In this document: piece after piece, positions 28,307-38,379 of the stretch
How the letters are laid out: every line of letters starts with the position of its first letter
Numbering within the stretch: position 1 is the first letter of the stretch
Assembly (NCBI GenBank): GCA_949295065.1
Contig: CASFJQ010000001.1
Coordinates: 186,001-250,000, forward strand
Length of the DNA stretch: 64,000 nucleotides
Reading direction: 5' to 3'
From: an uncultured Parabacteroides sp.
GTDB lineage: Bacteria > Bacteroidota > Bacteroidia > Bacteroidales > Tannerellaceae
Position numbers and translations under genes: made by a program
Notes under the pieces: generated by a model
Told to the model about the DNA's origin: nothing
The model's input: only the letters and a program-made list of their open reading frames with translations
Databases searched by the model: none

Positions 28307-28459
28307 TTTCACAATTTTGTTATATCCTTGATTGCCTGATGATTCATGTGAATCTTGAATATATTTTAACAACAGCTTGTTTGTAAAATGACAGTGTTAA
28401 AATATGTTCTTAAATCACATGATTTATCAGAATATTAATACTATACAGAAGTTGTGAAA
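28307..28459. repeat. Long imperfect inverted repeat
   Basis: 28336-28371 pairs with 28395-28430 (about 29 of 36 positions) around a 23-base loop; outer arms TTTCACAA (28307-28314) and TTGTGAAA (28452-28459) extend the pairing. The whole could fold as one hairpin of about 150 bases. No coding potential; either an old mobile palindrome or a structured RNA. Confidence 0.65.
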
Positions 28460-28792
28460 CTTGTAAAAGTAAAATACCTGTTATTCCTCTGAAAATATTT
28501 GACATTTCGGACGAAACAAAGGATATTTCAGAAAAAACATAGGCACGTTTTTTATTGAATTTATCTTTTCGTTTTTGCAATCATAAATGTAATAGCGGCA
28601 ACTGAAAGTAGAATACCTGCGATTTATTGCTTGAAATATGTATTTGGAAATAATTTGTTTTACAACCTGGTGAAACTTGGGCTAAATATCTGTTTCTTTT
28701 TAGTTTATTTTATGTGATTTTTTGAATGTCATTTTATTATTATACTTAACTTTAGGGGAAATCATAGCTATCCATTTTAAATCTATTACTAT

Positions 28793-30997
28793 ATGGTGAC
28801 AAGTATCTTTTGGGTTATTCCAGCAGCGTCAGTTCTCGCATTGCTGTTTGCCTGGTATTTTTTCAGGCAAATGAAGAAGGAGAGCGAAGGGACAGAGACG
28901 ATGATTCGTATTGCTTCGCACGTGCGTAAAGGAGCAATGTCCTATCTGAAACAACAATATAAGGTTGTTGGCTATGTCTTTATGGTTTTGGTTGTTTTGT
29001 TCGCATTTATGGCTTATGTGCTTAATGTTCAGAACGAATGGGTTCCGATTGCCTTCCTTACGGGAGGATTTTTCTCTGGACTTGCAGGCTTTCTGGGAAT
29101 GAAGACTGCAACTTATGCTTCTGCTCGAACGGCAAATGCCGCACGTGATTCATTGAACAAAGGTTTGCAGATAGCATTCCGCAGTGGAGCTGTAATGGGA
29201 CTTGTTGTTGTGGGCCTTGGGCTTCTTGATATTTCTTTCTGGTATATATTGCTGAATGCAGTTCTGCCTGTTGATGCTATGAATCCTACCAGTAAACTTA
29301 CGCTTATAACAACAACGATGCTTACGTTTGGTATGGGTGCTTCAACACAGGCTCTATTTGCCAGAGTTGGTGGCGGTATTTATACTAAAGCAGCTGATGT
29401 TGGTGCAGATTTGGTTGGTAAAGTTGAGGTTGGTATTCCGGAAGACGACCCTCGCAATCCGGCTACTATTGCCGACAATGTAGGTGATAATGTAGGCGAC
29501 GTTGCTGGAATGGGTGCGGATTTGTATGAATCTTATTGTGGCTCCATTTTGGCAACTGCGGCATTGGGCGCGGCCGCTTATGTTTCTTCCGGTGATATAG
29601 GAATGCAATATAAGGCTGTAGTGGCTCCGATGCTTATTGCTGCGGTGGGAATAGTCCTTTCAATAATAGGAATATTTGCAATCCGCACGAAGGAAGATGC
29701 AAATATAAGCCAGTTGCTGAAAGCTCTTGCAGTGGGAACAAATCTTAGTTCTGTCCTGATTGCTATTGCGTCTTTTGCTGTATTGTATTTTCTTCAGTTG
29801 GAAAATTGGTTCTGGATAAGTTGTTCGGTCGTTGTAGGTTTGTTGGTCGGAATAATCATCGGCCAGGCAACTGAATATTATACTTCACAGTCTTATAAGC
29901 CTACGCAAAAGGTTTCGGAGTCAGGACTTACCGGACCTGCCACTGTGATAATTTCCGGTCTTGGTGTTGGTATGTTGTCAACAGCTGTTCCTGTTTTGGC
30001 TGTTGTTGTTGGTATAATTGCTTCATTCCTGTTTGCTTCCGGATTTGATTTCAGTAATGTTGGTATGGGACTTTATGGAATAGGTATAGCTGCGGTAGGA
30101 ATGTTGTCAACTCTTGGAATAACTCTTGCTACAGATGCCTATGGCCCGATAGCTGATAATGCCGGAGGAAATGCAGAAATGTCCGGATTGGGCGCAGAAG
30201 TGCGTCGCCGTACTGATGCATTGGATTCTTTGGGAAATACAACTGCCGCTACCGGCAAAGGTTTTGCCATAGGTTCTGCCGCTCTTACGGGGCTTGCTTT
30301 GCTTGCGTCATATATTGAAGAAATAAAGATAGGACTTCTACGTATTGGAGAGTCGTTGCTGACGTTTGCCGACGGACGGACAATAGAAATATCAAAAGCT
30401 TCGTTTTCCGACTTTATGATATATTATGATGTAACACTTATGAATCCGAAGGTTCTTGCCGGAATGTTCATTGGTGCGATGATGTCGTTCGTGTTCTGCG
30501 GACTTACGATGAATGCTGTTGGCCGTGCTGCAGGACATATGGTGGAAGAAGTGAGAAGGCAGTTCCGGGAAATTCCTGGAATTTTGGCAGGAAAGTCTGA
30601 ACCGGATTATGCTAGATGCGTTGAAATATCAACAAAAGGAGCGCAGCGAGAGATGATTTTCCCGTCAGTATTGGCGATTGTGGCACCTATGCTTACTGGT
30701 ATATTTCTTGGTGTGTCAGGTGTTATAGGTCTTCTTATTGGAGGATTGAGTACTGGATTTGTGCTGGCCATATTTATGGCAAATGCAGGTGGTGCTTGGG
30801 ATAATGCCAAGAAACATATCGAAGAAGGTAACCACGGAGGAAAAGGAAGTGATGCTCATAAAGCAACAGTTGTTGGTGATACTGTAGGCGATCCGTTTAA
30901 AGATACTTCAGGTCCAAGTCTTAATATACTTATCAAATTGATGAGTATGGTTGCTATTGTTATGGCTGGTCTGACAGTAGCCTGGAGTTTATTCTGA
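28793..30997 (+). CDS. hppA: Membrane-bound ion-pumping pyrophosphatase HppA
   Basis: A 734-residue protein with about 16 membrane helices that couples PPi hydrolysis to H+ or Na+ pumping. The substrate motifs are [19 protein letters not shown] (about 219-237) and [15 protein letters not shown] (about 700-714), and the central [16 protein letters not shown]. The motif [10 protein letters not shown] carries Ala where K+-independent enzymes have Lys, so by the known rule this is a K+-dependent type, many of which pump Na+. Preceded by a long repeat-filled region and followed by a hairpin at 31018-31072. Confidence 0.95.
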   Translation: MVTSIFWVIPAASVLALLFAWYFFRQMKKESEGTETMIRIASHVRKGAMSYLKQQYKVVGYVFMVLVVLFAFMAYVLNVQNEWVPIAFLTGGFFSGLAGFLGMKTATYASARTANAARDSLNKGLQIAFRSGAVMGLVVVGLGLLDISFWYILLNAVLPVDAMNPTSKLTLITTTMLTFGMGASTQALFARVGGGIYTKAADVGADLVGKVEVGIPEDDPRNPATIADNVGDNVGDVAGMGADLYESYCGSILATAALGAAAYVSSGDIGMQYKAVVAPMLIAAVGIVLSIIGIFAIRTKEDANISQLLKALAVGTNLSSVLIAIASFAVLYFLQLENWFWISCSVVVGLLVGIIIGQATEYYTSQSYKPTQKVSESGLTGPATVIISGLGVGMLSTAVPVLAVVVGIIASFLFASGFDFSNVGMGLYGIGIAAVGMLSTLGITLATDAYGPIADNAGGNAEMSGLGAEVRRRTDALDSLGNTTAATGKGFAIGSAALTGLALLASYIEEIKIGLLRIGESLLTFADGRTIEISKASFSDFMIYYDVTLMNPKVLAGMFIGAMMSFVFCGLTMNAVGRAAGHMVEEVRRQFREIPGILAGKSEPDYARCVEISTKGAQREMIFPSVLAIVAPMLTGIFLGVSGVIGLLIGGLSTGFVLAIFMANAGGAWDNAKKHIEEGNHGGKGSDAHKATVVGDTVGDPFKDTSGPSLNILIKLMSMVAIVMAGLTVAWSLF

Positions 30998-31017
30998 TTG
31001 AAATTAAGTCTCTGTTG

Positions 31018-31072
31018 GTTGGCAAGGGCATTTTGATATGAAATATCTGTTTATTTGCCCTTGTCAACTTTG
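31018..31072 (+). terminator. Hairpin after hppA (octamer-type ends)
   Basis: TTGGCAAGGGCA pairs with TGCCCTTGTCAA across a ~30-base loop, about 20 bp after the hppA stop. The ends carry the TTGTCAACTT unit of the octamer repeats, so this may be a repeat serving as a terminator. Confidence 0.6.
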
Positions 31073-31127
31073 ATTTCTGCTACATAGGCAAATAATATGA
31101 TGAAATAAAATAAATTAGTGTTGTATG

Positions 31128-31158
31128 TTTGTGTATAATAAAATAATTACTACCTTTG
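31128..31158 (+). promoter_or_regulatory. rpsO promoter
   Basis: TTTG (31128-31131), 19-bp spacer, TACCTTTG (31151-31158): an exact match to the Bacteroidota sigma-ABfr consensus. The leader to the ATG at 31205 is about 40 nt. Confidence 0.85.
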
Positions 31159-31204
31159 CAACCGCTTAGATAACATAGTATTAATTTATTAAAGTATTAG
31201 AATC

Positions 31205-31474
31205 ATGTATTTGGATTCAGCAAAGAAAAAAGAAATTTTCGAAAAGTATGGTAAGTCTGCAGCTAACACAGGTTCAGCAGAAAGCCAGATTGCATTGTTT
31301 ACTTTCCGTATTGCTCACTTGACAGAGCACTTGAAAGCAAACCACAAAGACTACAGCACTGAAAGAGCATTGAAGATGTTGGTAGGTAAACGTCGTCGTT
31401 TGTTGGATTATCTAATCAAAGTTGATATCGAACGTTACCGTGCGATCATCAAAGAATTAGGTATCAGAAAATAA
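31205..31474 (+). CDS. rpsO: 30S ribosomal protein S15
   Basis: An 89-residue ribosomal protein of the usual size that binds 16S rRNA in the central domain. It has the conserved NTGSAESQIALFTFRIAHLTEHLK and KRRRLLDYL segments. Its own promoter and terminator make it a single-gene unit. S15 often represses its own translation through the leader, but the short leader here shows no structure I can name. Confidence 0.98.
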   Translation: MYLDSAKKKEIFEKYGKSAANTGSAESQIALFTFRIAHLTEHLKANHKDYSTERALKMLVGKRRRLLDYLIKVDIERYRAIIKELGIRK

Positions 31475-31500
31475 GAAACAACTTCGTTTTGCGAAGAAGA

Positions 31501-31535
31501 AAAGGCAATTCTCATTCAAAGAGAATTGCCTTTTT
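31501..31535 (+). terminator. Intrinsic terminator of rpsO
   Basis: AAAGGCAATTCTC (31501-31513) pairs with GAGAATTGCCTTTTT (31521-31535). A second hairpin, GCTGTTT/AAACAG within TATATAT flanks, follows at about 31540-31577. Confidence 0.92.
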
Positions 31536-31596
31536 GTTTATATATGCATTGCTGTTTGATAAAACAGTGCTATATATGGATATGTTTGCAAATTTA

Positions 31597-31628
31597 TTTG
31601 TTTTAGTCTTATTTTTGTATTAGTTTTG
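31597..31628 (+). promoter_or_regulatory. Promoter of the cupin regulator / acyl-CoA ligase operon
   Basis: TTTG (31597-31600), 20-bp spacer, TAGTTTTG (31621-31628): full match to the Bacteroidota consensus, 45 bp before the ATG at 31674. Confidence 0.8.
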
Positions 31629-31673
31629 CATTATTAGTATTAGAAAAGTATTAATCTAAAAGTTTTAATATTC

Positions 31674-32258
31674 ATGGGAAACAATAAAGTGATCGGAGAA
31701 AAGATCAAGAATATTCGTGAAACAAAACAAATAACAATAGAAGAAATGTCTCAACGTTCAAACTTATCAGTAGATCAGATTGAACGTATAGAAAATAATA
31801 TAGATTTCCCTTCTTTGGCTCCGCTGATAAAGATAGCAAGAGTTTTGGGCGTAAGATTGGGAACATTCCTTGATGATCAGTCAGAGTTGGGACCTGTTGT
31901 TCATCGAAAGGGTGATTCAAATGAATCAAATGGTATAGATTTTACCAACAACGCTTCTGCTGGAAGAAAGCATATGGAATATCATGCGTTGTCGCAGGAT
32001 AAATCAGGCAGACATATGGAACCGTTCCTGATAGATGTTGCTCCATCAACGGCTAACGATTTGTTTGCCCTTTCATCTCACGAAGGAGAAGAGTTTATTT
32101 ATGTAATGAAAGGCGTTGTAGAAGTAAACTACGGAAAAACACAATATATATTGGAAGAAGGTGACAGCATTTATTATGATTCAATAGTTCCGCATCATGT
32201 TCATGCTGCTGCTGATGAAGCTGCCCAAATCTTGGGCGTTGTATATACTCCTTATTAA
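31674..32258 (+). CDS. XRE-type HTH regulator with C-terminal cupin
   Basis: A 194-residue protein. Residues 5-62 are a helix-turn-helix of the Xre/Cro type (IKNIRETKQITIEEMSQRS ... QIERIENN), and 110-190 are a cupin_2 barrel with GEEFIYVMKGVVEV and GDSIYYDSIVPHHVHA. Such proteins act as transcription factors that sense a small ligand through the cupin. It is 27 bp upstream of an acyl-CoA ligase, with which it forms an operon under one promoter; it probably controls this operon in response to a carboxylic acid or CoA ester (inference). Confidence 0.92.
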   Translation: MGNNKVIGEKIKNIRETKQITIEEMSQRSNLSVDQIERIENNIDFPSLAPLIKIARVLGVRLGTFLDDQSELGPVVHRKGDSNESNGIDFTNNASAGRKHMEYHALSQDKSGRHMEPFLIDVAPSTANDLFALSSHEGEEFIYVMKGVVEVNYGKTQYILEEGDSIYYDSIVPHHVHAAADEAAQILGVVYTPY

Positions 32259-32285
32259 TAATCTTTCAATATCATAATAGAATAT

Positions 32286-33941
32286 ATGTTACAATTGCAA
32301 GATAAAACTTTGGGGCAGTGGCTTGAGTATTGGGCTGAAACTACTCCGGATAAAGAATATTTGGTCTATTCAGACCGTGACTTGAGATTTACGTGGAAAC
32401 AGTTCAACGAACGTGTTGACAGAATGGCAAAGGGTATGCTTGCCTTGGGTATTACGCATGGAACTCATATTGGAGTTTGGGCAACCAATGTGCCAGATTG
32501 GTTGACTTTCCTTTTTGCCGGAGCTAAAATCGGAGCTGTTTTGGTTACAATAAATACCAACTATAAGCAAAGCGAGCTGGAATATCTGGTTGAGAATGCT
32601 GATATACACACAATGTGTATAACAGACGGAGTATTTGATGGAAGCTATATTGATATGATGTATACAATGCTTCCCGAGCTGAAGACTTCGCAGCGTGGAT
32701 ATCTCAAAAGCGAACGCTTCCCAATGCTTAAGAATGTTGTGTATATCGGACAGGAGAAATACCGTGGAATGTATAATACTCCTGAATTATTACTTCTTGG
32801 AGAGAATATTGATGATAGCACATTGGATGAGGCTAAGAAGAAGGTCGATTGCCATGATGTTGTAAATATGCAATATACTTCCGGTACAACAGGTTTCCCT
32901 AAAGGTGTGATGCTTACTCATCATAATATCACCAACAATGGCTATTTTACCGGCGAAGGTATGGGATTTACATCAGAAGATAAGTTGTGCTGTTGCGTTC
33001 CATTATTCCATTGCTTCGGTGTTGTTCTGGCTTCAATGAATGTTCTTACACATGGCTGTACGCAGGTGATGGTCGAGAAGTTTGACCCACTTGTTGTTTT
33101 GGCTTCAGTACACAAGGAACGATGCACTGCGTTGTATGGTGTACCAACGATGTTCATTGCCGAATTGAATCATCCGATGTTCGATATGTTCGACCTGACT
33201 TCCCTGAGAACTGGAATTATGGCAGGATCTCTGTGTCCTATCGAACTTATGCGTGCTGTTACTGAGAAGATGCATATTACACATATCACAAGTGTATATG
33301 GACTGACTGAATCTTCTCCCGGAATGACTCATTCCGTGTTGGCTGATTCATTCGAGGCTCGTTGTACTACAGTAGGTAAGGAATATCCTTTTACGGAAGT
33401 AAGAGTTATTAACCCTGAAACCGGCGAAGAGTGTGCTGTCGGCGAGCAAGGTGAAATGTGTTGCCGTGGATATTTGGTAATGAAAGGTTATTATAAAAAC
33501 CAGAAAGCAACAGATGAAGCAATTGATGAAAATGGTTTCCTTCATAGTGGTGACTTAGGAGTTAAGGATGAAGATGGATATTACCGTATAACCGGACGAA
33601 TAAAAGATATGATTATCCGTGGCGGTGAAAACATTTATCCTCGTGAACTTGAGGAATTCCTTTATCATCTTCCAGGCGTGAAAGATGTTCAGGTTGCAGC
33701 TGTACCTTCAAAGAAATATGGAGAGGAAGTAGGTGCATTCATTATATTGCATGAAGGTGCTTCTTTGACTGAAGATGAGGTTCGTGATTTCTGCCGTGGA
33801 AAAATTGCTAGACATAAGATACCAAAGTATATATTCTTTGTCGATTCATTCCCTATGACAGGAAGTGGGAAGATTCAGAAATTCAAATTGAAGGATTTAA
33901 GCCTTCAGTTGTTGGCAGAAAAAGGGGTAACAGTTATATAA
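32286..33941 (+). CDS. AMP-forming acyl-CoA synthetase
   Basis: A 551-residue member of the ANL superfamily. The phosphate loop is [11 protein letters not shown] (about 197-207), then [31 protein letters not shown] (hinge and adenylate-binding core), [13 protein letters not shown], and the catalytic lysine in [10 protein letters not shown] near the C-terminus. It activates a carboxylic acid to the acyl-CoA in the cytoplasm; medium- to long-chain fatty acids are most likely, judged by similarity to FadD-type enzymes, but the acid is not fixed by sequence. Paired with the cupin regulator. Confidence 0.9.
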   Translation: MLQLQDKTLGQWLEYWAETTPDKEYLVYSDRDLRFTWKQFNERVDRMAKGMLALGITHGTHIGVWATNVPDWLTFLFAGAKIGAVLVTINTNYKQSELEYLVENADIHTMCITDGVFDGSYIDMMYTMLPELKTSQRGYLKSERFPMLKNVVYIGQEKYRGMYNTPELLLLGENIDDSTLDEAKKKVDCHDVVNMQYTSGTTGFPKGVMLTHHNITNNGYFTGEGMGFTSEDKLCCCVPLFHCFGVVLASMNVLTHGCTQVMVEKFDPLVVLASVHKERCTALYGVPTMFIAELNHPMFDMFDLTSLRTGIMAGSLCPIELMRAVTEKMHITHITSVYGLTESSPGMTHSVLADSFEARCTTVGKEYPFTEVRVINPETGEECAVGEQGEMCCRGYLVMKGYYKNQKATDEAIDENGFLHSGDLGVKDEDGYYRITGRIKDMIIRGGENIYPRELEEFLYHLPGVKDVQVAAVPSKKYGEEVGAFIILHEGASLTEDEVRDFCRGKIARHKIPKYIFFVDSFPMTGSGKIQKFKLKDLSLQLLAEKGVTVI

Positions 33942-33943
33942 TA

Positions 33944-34009
33944 GGGAACGAGTTGACAAGGAGACAAGATGATAAGTCTTTTTAGATATTGTTTTTCTTG
34001 TCAACTTTA
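33944..34009. repeat. Octamer-repeat hairpin 5
   Basis: GGGAACGAGTTGACAAGGAGACAAG on the left and TTTTTCTTGTCAACTTT on the right, directly after the acyl-CoA ligase stop codon. Confidence 0.65.
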
Positions 34010-34021
34010 GTAGAAAAAGTC

Positions 34022-34056
34022 AAGGGCTGTATCGGTAGATTATCGATACAGCCCTT
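34022..34056 (+). terminator. Intrinsic terminator of the acyl-CoA ligase operon
   Basis: AAGGGCTGTATCG (34022-34034) pairs with CGATACAGCCCTT (34044-34056), between convergent genes; may serve both strands. Confidence 0.82.
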
Positions 34057-34070
34057 GTTGTATAAAGAAC

Positions 34071-34102
34071 TGAAGTTTCATGATGTGAAGTATGAAACTT
34101 CA
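34071..34102 (-). terminator. Hairpin terminator after pnp
   Basis: TGAAGTTTCAT (34071-34081) pairs with ATGAAACTTCA (34092-34102); 19 bp past the pnp stop. Confidence 0.75.
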
Positions 34103-34121
34103 GTAAATAAGAAATCGGATA

Positions 34122-36329
34122 TTATTCGCGACGTGGAGCTCTGTTAGGTCTTTCTTGTCTGCGTTCGCCTCTGTCTCCTCTTGGAGCTCTTTCAGGGCGT
34201 TCTTCGTATCCTTCTGGTTTCGGGATAAGAACTTTGTGAGACAATTTGAATTTACCTGTCTTCTGGTCGATGTCAACAAGTTTTACTGAAATAGTATCAC
34301 CTTCTTTCAAACCAGCCTGTTCAACAGTTTCTAAACGTTTCCAGTCTATTTCAGAAATATGCAACAATCCATCTTTGCCTGGCATGAATTCAACGAATGC
34401 ACCATAAGGCATGATTGAAGAAATCTTACCTTCATAAACTTCGCCAACTTCAGGAACTACAACAATACTCTTGATTGCACGGATAGCGCTGTCGATAGTT
34501 TCTTTGTTGTTACCAGAGATTTCGATTCTTCCTGCACCGTCAACTTCTTCAATTGTGATAACAGCACCAGTCTTTTCCTGGATTCCCTGAATGATTTTAC
34601 CACCCGGGCCAATAACTGCACCAATGAATTCCTTGCCAATTGTCATAGTTTCGATTCGTGGAGCGTGAGGCTTCAAATCGCTTCTAGTTTCTGGCTGAGC
34701 TTCCATAATCTTGTCAAGGATATACATACGTCCTTCACGAGCCTGAGCCAAAGCGTTCTCAAGGATTTCGTATGAAAGACCGTCAACCTTGATATCCATC
34801 TGAGTTGCAGTGATACCATCTCTAGTTCCTGTTACCTTGAAGTCCATATCTCCCAAGTGGTCTTCGTCACCAAGGATATCAGAAAGGATAGCATAGTTAG
34901 TACCATGGTTTTCTGAGATAAGACCCATTGCAATACCTGAAACCGGTTTCTTCATTGGAACACCTGCATCTCTAAGAGCCAAAGTACCGGCACAAACTGT
35001 TGCCATTGATGATGAACCGTTTGATTCAAGAATGTCTGACATAACTCTGACAACATATGGATAATCTTCTGGAATCATACGTTTCAAAGCACGCCAAGCC
35101 AAGTGTCCGTGACCAATCTCACGACGACCAACGCCACGCTGAGCTTTTGCTTCGCCAGTTGAGAATGGAGGGAAGTTATAGTGCAACAAGAAACGTTCTT
35201 TGTCATGAACAAGAACATCGTCAATAATCTTTTCGTCAGCTTTAGTTCCCAAAGTCACAGTTGACAATGACTGAGTTTCACCACGAGTAAAGATTGCTGA
35301 ACCGTGAGGTCCTGGCAAATAATCAGTTTCAATCCATATAGGACGAATCTGAGTTGTCTTACGTCCGTCCAGACGTTTGCCTTCGTCAAGGATAGCACGG
35401 CGCATAGCTTCTTTCTCAACATCGTGATAGTAGCGGTCAATCATGCCAACCTTTTCTTCTGTCAAATCTTCTTCAGTGAACTGAGCTTTATATTCTTCAA
35501 CGATAGCTTCGAAAGCTTCAGCACGCTGGTGTTTGTCTGTACCTGAAACGGCAACTGCATAAGCCTTAGCATAGCATTTGTCGTGAACATCCTTACGAAG
35601 TTCTTCATCGTTTACTTCGTGGCAATATTCACGTTTCACAGTTTTGCCGCAAGCTTCCATAAGTTCCATCTGTGCCTGGCACTGAACTTTGATTGCTTCG
35701 TGAGCAACCTTGATAGCATCAAGCATTTCAGATTCCTGAACTTCGTTCATTTCACCTTCAACCATCATGATATTATCGATAGTAGCACCTACCATGATGT
35801 CTATGTCGGCATTTTCCAGTTGCTCGAAAGTCGGGTTAACGATAAATTCTCCGTTAACACGTGCAACTCGCACTTCCGAAATCGGACCATTGAATGGAAT
35901 GTCGGAAACAGCAAGGGCAGCAGATGCAGCCAGGCCGGCCAAAGAGTCTGGCATATCAACACCGTCAGCAGAGAAAAGTATGATATTTACATAAACTTCA
36001 GCATGATAGTTATCCGGGAACAATGGACGCAGAGCTCTGTCGACCAAACGGGCTGTCAAGATTTCGTAATCAGAAGCCTTTCCTTCTCTTTTGGTAAAAC
36101 CTCCCGGGAAACGGCCAAATGCAGAGAACTTTTCTTTGTATTCAACCTGTAATGGCATAAAGTCAACACCGGGATTTGCATCTTTAGCGGCACAAACAGT
36201 TGCAAGCAGAACAGTATTGCCCATACGGACAGTTACTGCACCGTCTGCTTGCTTAGCCAATTTCCCGGTTTCGATGGTGATGGTTCTTCCATCGCCTAAC
36301 TCGATCGTCTTGTTAATTGGATTAAGCAT
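34122..36329 (-). CDS. pnp: Polyribonucleotide nucleotidyltransferase (PNPase)
   Basis: A 735-residue phosphorolytic 3'-5' exoribonuclease of the RNA degradosome type. Order of domains: RNase PH 1 (about 1-150), helical linker, RNase PH 2 (about 320-550; [23 protein letters not shown]), KH (about 560-620; [16 protein letters not shown]) and S1 (about 630-700; [18 protein letters not shown]), ending in an Arg/Glu/Pro-rich tail ([19 protein letters not shown]). CAAAGTTA at 36370-36377 is a candidate minus -7 box. Confidence 0.97.
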   Translation of the reverse strand: MLNPINKTIELGDGRTITIETGKLAKQADGAVTVRMGNTVLLATVCAAKDANPGVDFMPLQVEYKEKFSAFGRFPGGFTKREGKASDYEILTARLVDRALRPLFPDNYHAEVYVNIILFSADGVDMPDSLAGLAASAALAVSDIPFNGPISEVRVARVNGEFIVNPTFEQLENADIDIMVGATIDNIMMVEGEMNEVQESEMLDAIKVAHEAIKVQCQAQMELMEACGKTVKREYCHEVNDEELRKDVHDKCYAKAYAVAVSGTDKHQRAEAFEAIVEEYKAQFTEEDLTEEKVGMIDRYYHDVEKEAMRRAILDEGKRLDGRKTTQIRPIWIETDYLPGPHGSAIFTRGETQSLSTVTLGTKADEKIIDDVLVHDKERFLLHYNFPPFSTGEAKAQRGVGRREIGHGHLAWRALKRMIPEDYPYVVRVMSDILESNGSSSMATVCAGTLALRDAGVPMKKPVSGIAMGLISENHGTNYAILSDILGDEDHLGDMDFKVTGTRDGITATQMDIKVDGLSYEILENALAQAREGRMYILDKIMEAQPETRSDLKPHAPRIETMTIGKEFIGAVIGPGGKIIQGIQEKTGAVITIEEVDGAGRIEISGNNKETIDSAIRAIKSIVVVPEVGEVYEGKISSIMPYGAFVEFMPGKDGLLHISEIDWKRLETVEQAGLKEGDTISVKLVDIDQKTGKFKLSHKVLIPKPEGYEERPERAPRGDRGERRQERPNRAPRRE

Positions 36330-36470
36330 AATCTTCTTTCTTATTTTTCTTCAATCTATAAAATTGTCGCAAAGTTAGTGAAAGTTTGTCTGTAAACACA
36401 TGAAAATGAAAAATAAATCATTCAATTAAGCCTATTTTTCCTAAAAAAATAAATAAGAAACAGTTATTCT

Positions 36471-36502
36471 TTAGTGTCTGTTTGTAAAATAATGTATATT
36501 TG
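36471..36502 (+). promoter_or_regulatory. Probable promoter of the second thioredoxin-fold lipoprotein gene
   Basis: TTAG (36471-36474; consensus TTTG), 20-bp spacer, TATATTTG (36495-36502). Confidence 0.55.
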
Positions 36503-36554
36503 CAGCAAATTAATAATAAAAAGATTAAGATAATAACTGATGTTTTATTACCAG

Positions 36555-37709
36555 ATGAACAAGATTTCTAAAATTCTGACAGCGTTTTTAACTCTTTCCT
36601 TACTGCTTACTGCATGTCAGAAAGAACAGAAGTTTAAGGTTGAGGGTGTGATTTCCGATGCGGAAGATATGGTTTTGTATCTTGAGAATATTGGAATTTC
36701 TTCAGTTGAAACTTTAGATTCGGTAAAATTAAACAGAACTGGTAAATTCGATTTTTCGCAACCTCGCCCCGATTATCCTGATTTTTATCGTTTGAGATTA
36801 AAGAACCAGTTGATTAATTTCGCTGTTGATTCAACTGAAACCGTAATGATTGAGGCTGATGCCAGCACTTTCGCTACATCCTACAAAATAGAAGGGTCGG
36901 AAAGCAACAAAGCCATAAAAACTATAACACTGGCTCAGCTCGATGCAAACCAGGCTATTTCAAAGTTGAAGAAAGAATATAATGAAAAGCAGATAGCTGA
37001 TACTACGATGGCTAATCAGGTGGACCGTATATTCAAGGAGTATAAGAATACGGCTCTGAAATATATTTATTCAGCTCCAATGTCAACCGTTGCCTATTAT
37101 GCTTTGTTCCAGCAGATTGATGGAATGCTTTTGTTCGACTTGTATGATAAGACGGATTCAAGGGCCTATGGCGCCGTTGCTACAAGCTACGACCATTTTT
37201 ATCCCGAAAGTCCACGAGCTGCTCATTTGCATAACTTGGCATTGCAGTCAATAAAGGTTATAAGAAGCCAGCGACCTATCAATCTCGACAATGTGGAAAC
37301 AACTGAGATAAGTTATATGGATGTTTCTCTTCCTGATGAGAATGGCAATATCGTCAAATTGTCGGACGTGGCGCGTGAGAGCGTGACTATTGTCAATTTC
37401 ACTGCATATCAGGCAGAATGGTCTCCATCCCTTAACATGGAGTTTGGAAGATTATATTCCGAATACTCTCCAAAAGGATTGAATATTTATCAGATTTCCC
37501 TGGACGCAGACTTGCATTTCTGGAGAAATGCTGCTTCGAATCTTCCTTGGAGCTGTGTACGCGACCCTGAAACTGTCTATTCTAAAATCGCTTCATTATA
37601 TAATGTAAAACAATTGCCTGCCATTTTCCTATTGGACAGAAAAGGCAATCTTGTGAAAAGGGTGGAGGATTTAAGAACAATGGAAAAGGATATAAAGGGA
37701 TTGCTTTAA
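36555..37709 (+). CDS. DUF4369/thioredoxin-fold lipoprotein without redox cysteines (second copy)
   Basis: A 384-residue lipoprotein. The start at 36555 gives MNKISKILTAFLTLSLLLTAC with a good lipobox (LLTAC); the ATG at 36540 would add five residues. Residues 25-120 are DUF4369-like (VEGVISDAEDMVLYLEN), 120-245 helical, and 250-384 a thioredoxin fold. At the redox site it reads FTAYQAEWSPSLNMEF, where TlpA proteins have WCxxC, so both cysteines are missing; the cis-Pro loop QLPAIFLLD is kept. Expected on the periplasmic face of a membrane. Compare 11187-12281. Confidence 0.85.
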   Translation: MNKISKILTAFLTLSLLLTACQKEQKFKVEGVISDAEDMVLYLENIGISSVETLDSVKLNRTGKFDFSQPRPDYPDFYRLRLKNQLINFAVDSTETVMIEADASTFATSYKIEGSESNKAIKTITLAQLDANQAISKLKKEYNEKQIADTTMANQVDRIFKEYKNTALKYIYSAPMSTVAYYALFQQIDGMLLFDLYDKTDSRAYGAVATSYDHFYPESPRAAHLHNLALQSIKVIRSQRPINLDNVETTEISYMDVSLPDENGNIVKLSDVARESVTIVNFTAYQAEWSPSLNMEFGRLYSEYSPKGLNIYQISLDADLHFWRNAASNLPWSCVRDPETVYSKIASLYNVKQLPAIFLLDRKGNLVKRVEDLRTMEKDIKGLL

Positions 37710-37761
37710 GCATTTTCCATAATTATGTGTTTTAAAGCAGAAAACTTAGTCTCTTTATTAA

Positions 37762-37793
37762 TTTGTTTATATTAAAAACTTCGTTTATATTTG
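37762..37793 (+). promoter_or_regulatory. greA promoter
   Basis: TTTG (37762-37765), 20-bp spacer, TATATTTG (37786-37793): full consensus match. Transcription should start near 37800. Confidence 0.78.
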
Positions 37794-37816
37794 CGAAGTA
37801 CACAAGGTATATAAGA

Positions 37817-37851
37817 GTTCCGGCCATAATTATGGTCGGGATTCTTTTTTT
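37817..37851 (+). terminator. Terminator-like hairpin in the greA leader
   Basis: An 11-bp stem (three G-T pairs) with an AATT loop at 37817-37842, then TCTTTTTTT. It lies between the greA promoter and the greA ATG, so it would end transcripts at about +50. It could also serve as the terminator of the upstream lipoprotein gene. Confidence 0.75.
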
Positions 37852-37894
37852 ATTGTAAAATAATTAATCAAATAAAATATAGGAGGATATTATT

Positions 37895-38365
37895 ATGGCT
37901 GTTAGTTATATGACAGAGGAAGGCTACAACAAAATATTAGCCGAAATTAACTATTTGGAAACTGTGAAACGTCCGGAAATCTCAGCTCAGATTGCAGAAG
38001 CCAGAGATAAAGGCGACTTGTCTGAAAATGCCGAATATGATGCAGCAAAAGAAGCTCAGGGCATTATGGAAGCAAAATTGGCTCAGTTGAAAGGTCTGAT
38101 TGCTAATGCTCGCCTTATTGACGAATCACGTGTTCAGACTGACGAAGTTCAGATTTTGAACAAAGTAAAAATCAAGAATACAAAAAACAATGCCGTAATG
38201 ACATATACATTGGTTTCAGATTCTGAAGCTAATCTTAAGGAAGGAAAAATCGCGGTAAGCACTCCTATTGCTCAAGGTCTTATGGGTAAAAAGGTGGGCG
38301 ATATTGTTGAAATCAAAGTTCCTTCCGGAATTATGACATTTGAAATTATGGATATTTCAATTTAA
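37895..38365 (+). CDS. greA: Transcription elongation factor GreA
   Basis: A 156-residue factor that enters the RNA polymerase secondary channel and triggers cleavage of backtracked RNA. The N-terminal coiled coil with its acidic tip is seen as ARDKGDLSENAEYDAAKEAQ (tip D and E residues), followed by the FKBP-like C-terminal domain (GLMGKKVGDIVEIKVPSG). An unusually good AGGAGG-like sequence stands before both greA and the next gene. It is co-transcribed with the HIT gene 14 bp downstream. Confidence 0.97.
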   Translation: MAVSYMTEEGYNKILAEINYLETVKRPEISAQIAEARDKGDLSENAEYDAAKEAQGIMEAKLAQLKGLIANARLIDESRVQTDEVQILNKVKIKNTKNNAVMTYTLVSDSEANLKEGKIAVSTPIAQGLMGKKVGDIVEIKVPSGIMTFEIMDISI

Positions 38366-38367
38366 AG

Positions 38368-38373
38368 GAGGTT
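38368..38373 (+). promoter_or_regulatory. Shine-Dalgarno-like site before the HIT gene
   Basis: AGGAGG, 7 bp before the ATG at 38380. A similar AGGAGG is at 37882-37887 before greA. Bacteroidota genes seldom show such sites, and no other gene in this window has one so clear. Confidence 0.6.
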
Positions 38374-38379
38374 TATTAT

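Larger units (their letters stand above)
27836..28792. other. 957-bp gene-free region packed with repeats upstream of the pyrophosphatase gene
   Basis: No coding sequence is visible. In order: fumarase terminator (27877-27935), 123-bp palindromic element copy 1 (27957-28079), a 22-bp-period repeat ACTTCCGTATATATTTC (28086-28124) with an inverted partial third copy, a decayed octamer hairpin (28164-28304), a long inverted repeat (28307-28459), and worn TTC-n-GAA palindromes about 21-22 bp apart (28484, 28506, 28527). A weak -7-like TAACTTTA is at 28747-28754. Confidence 0.8.
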
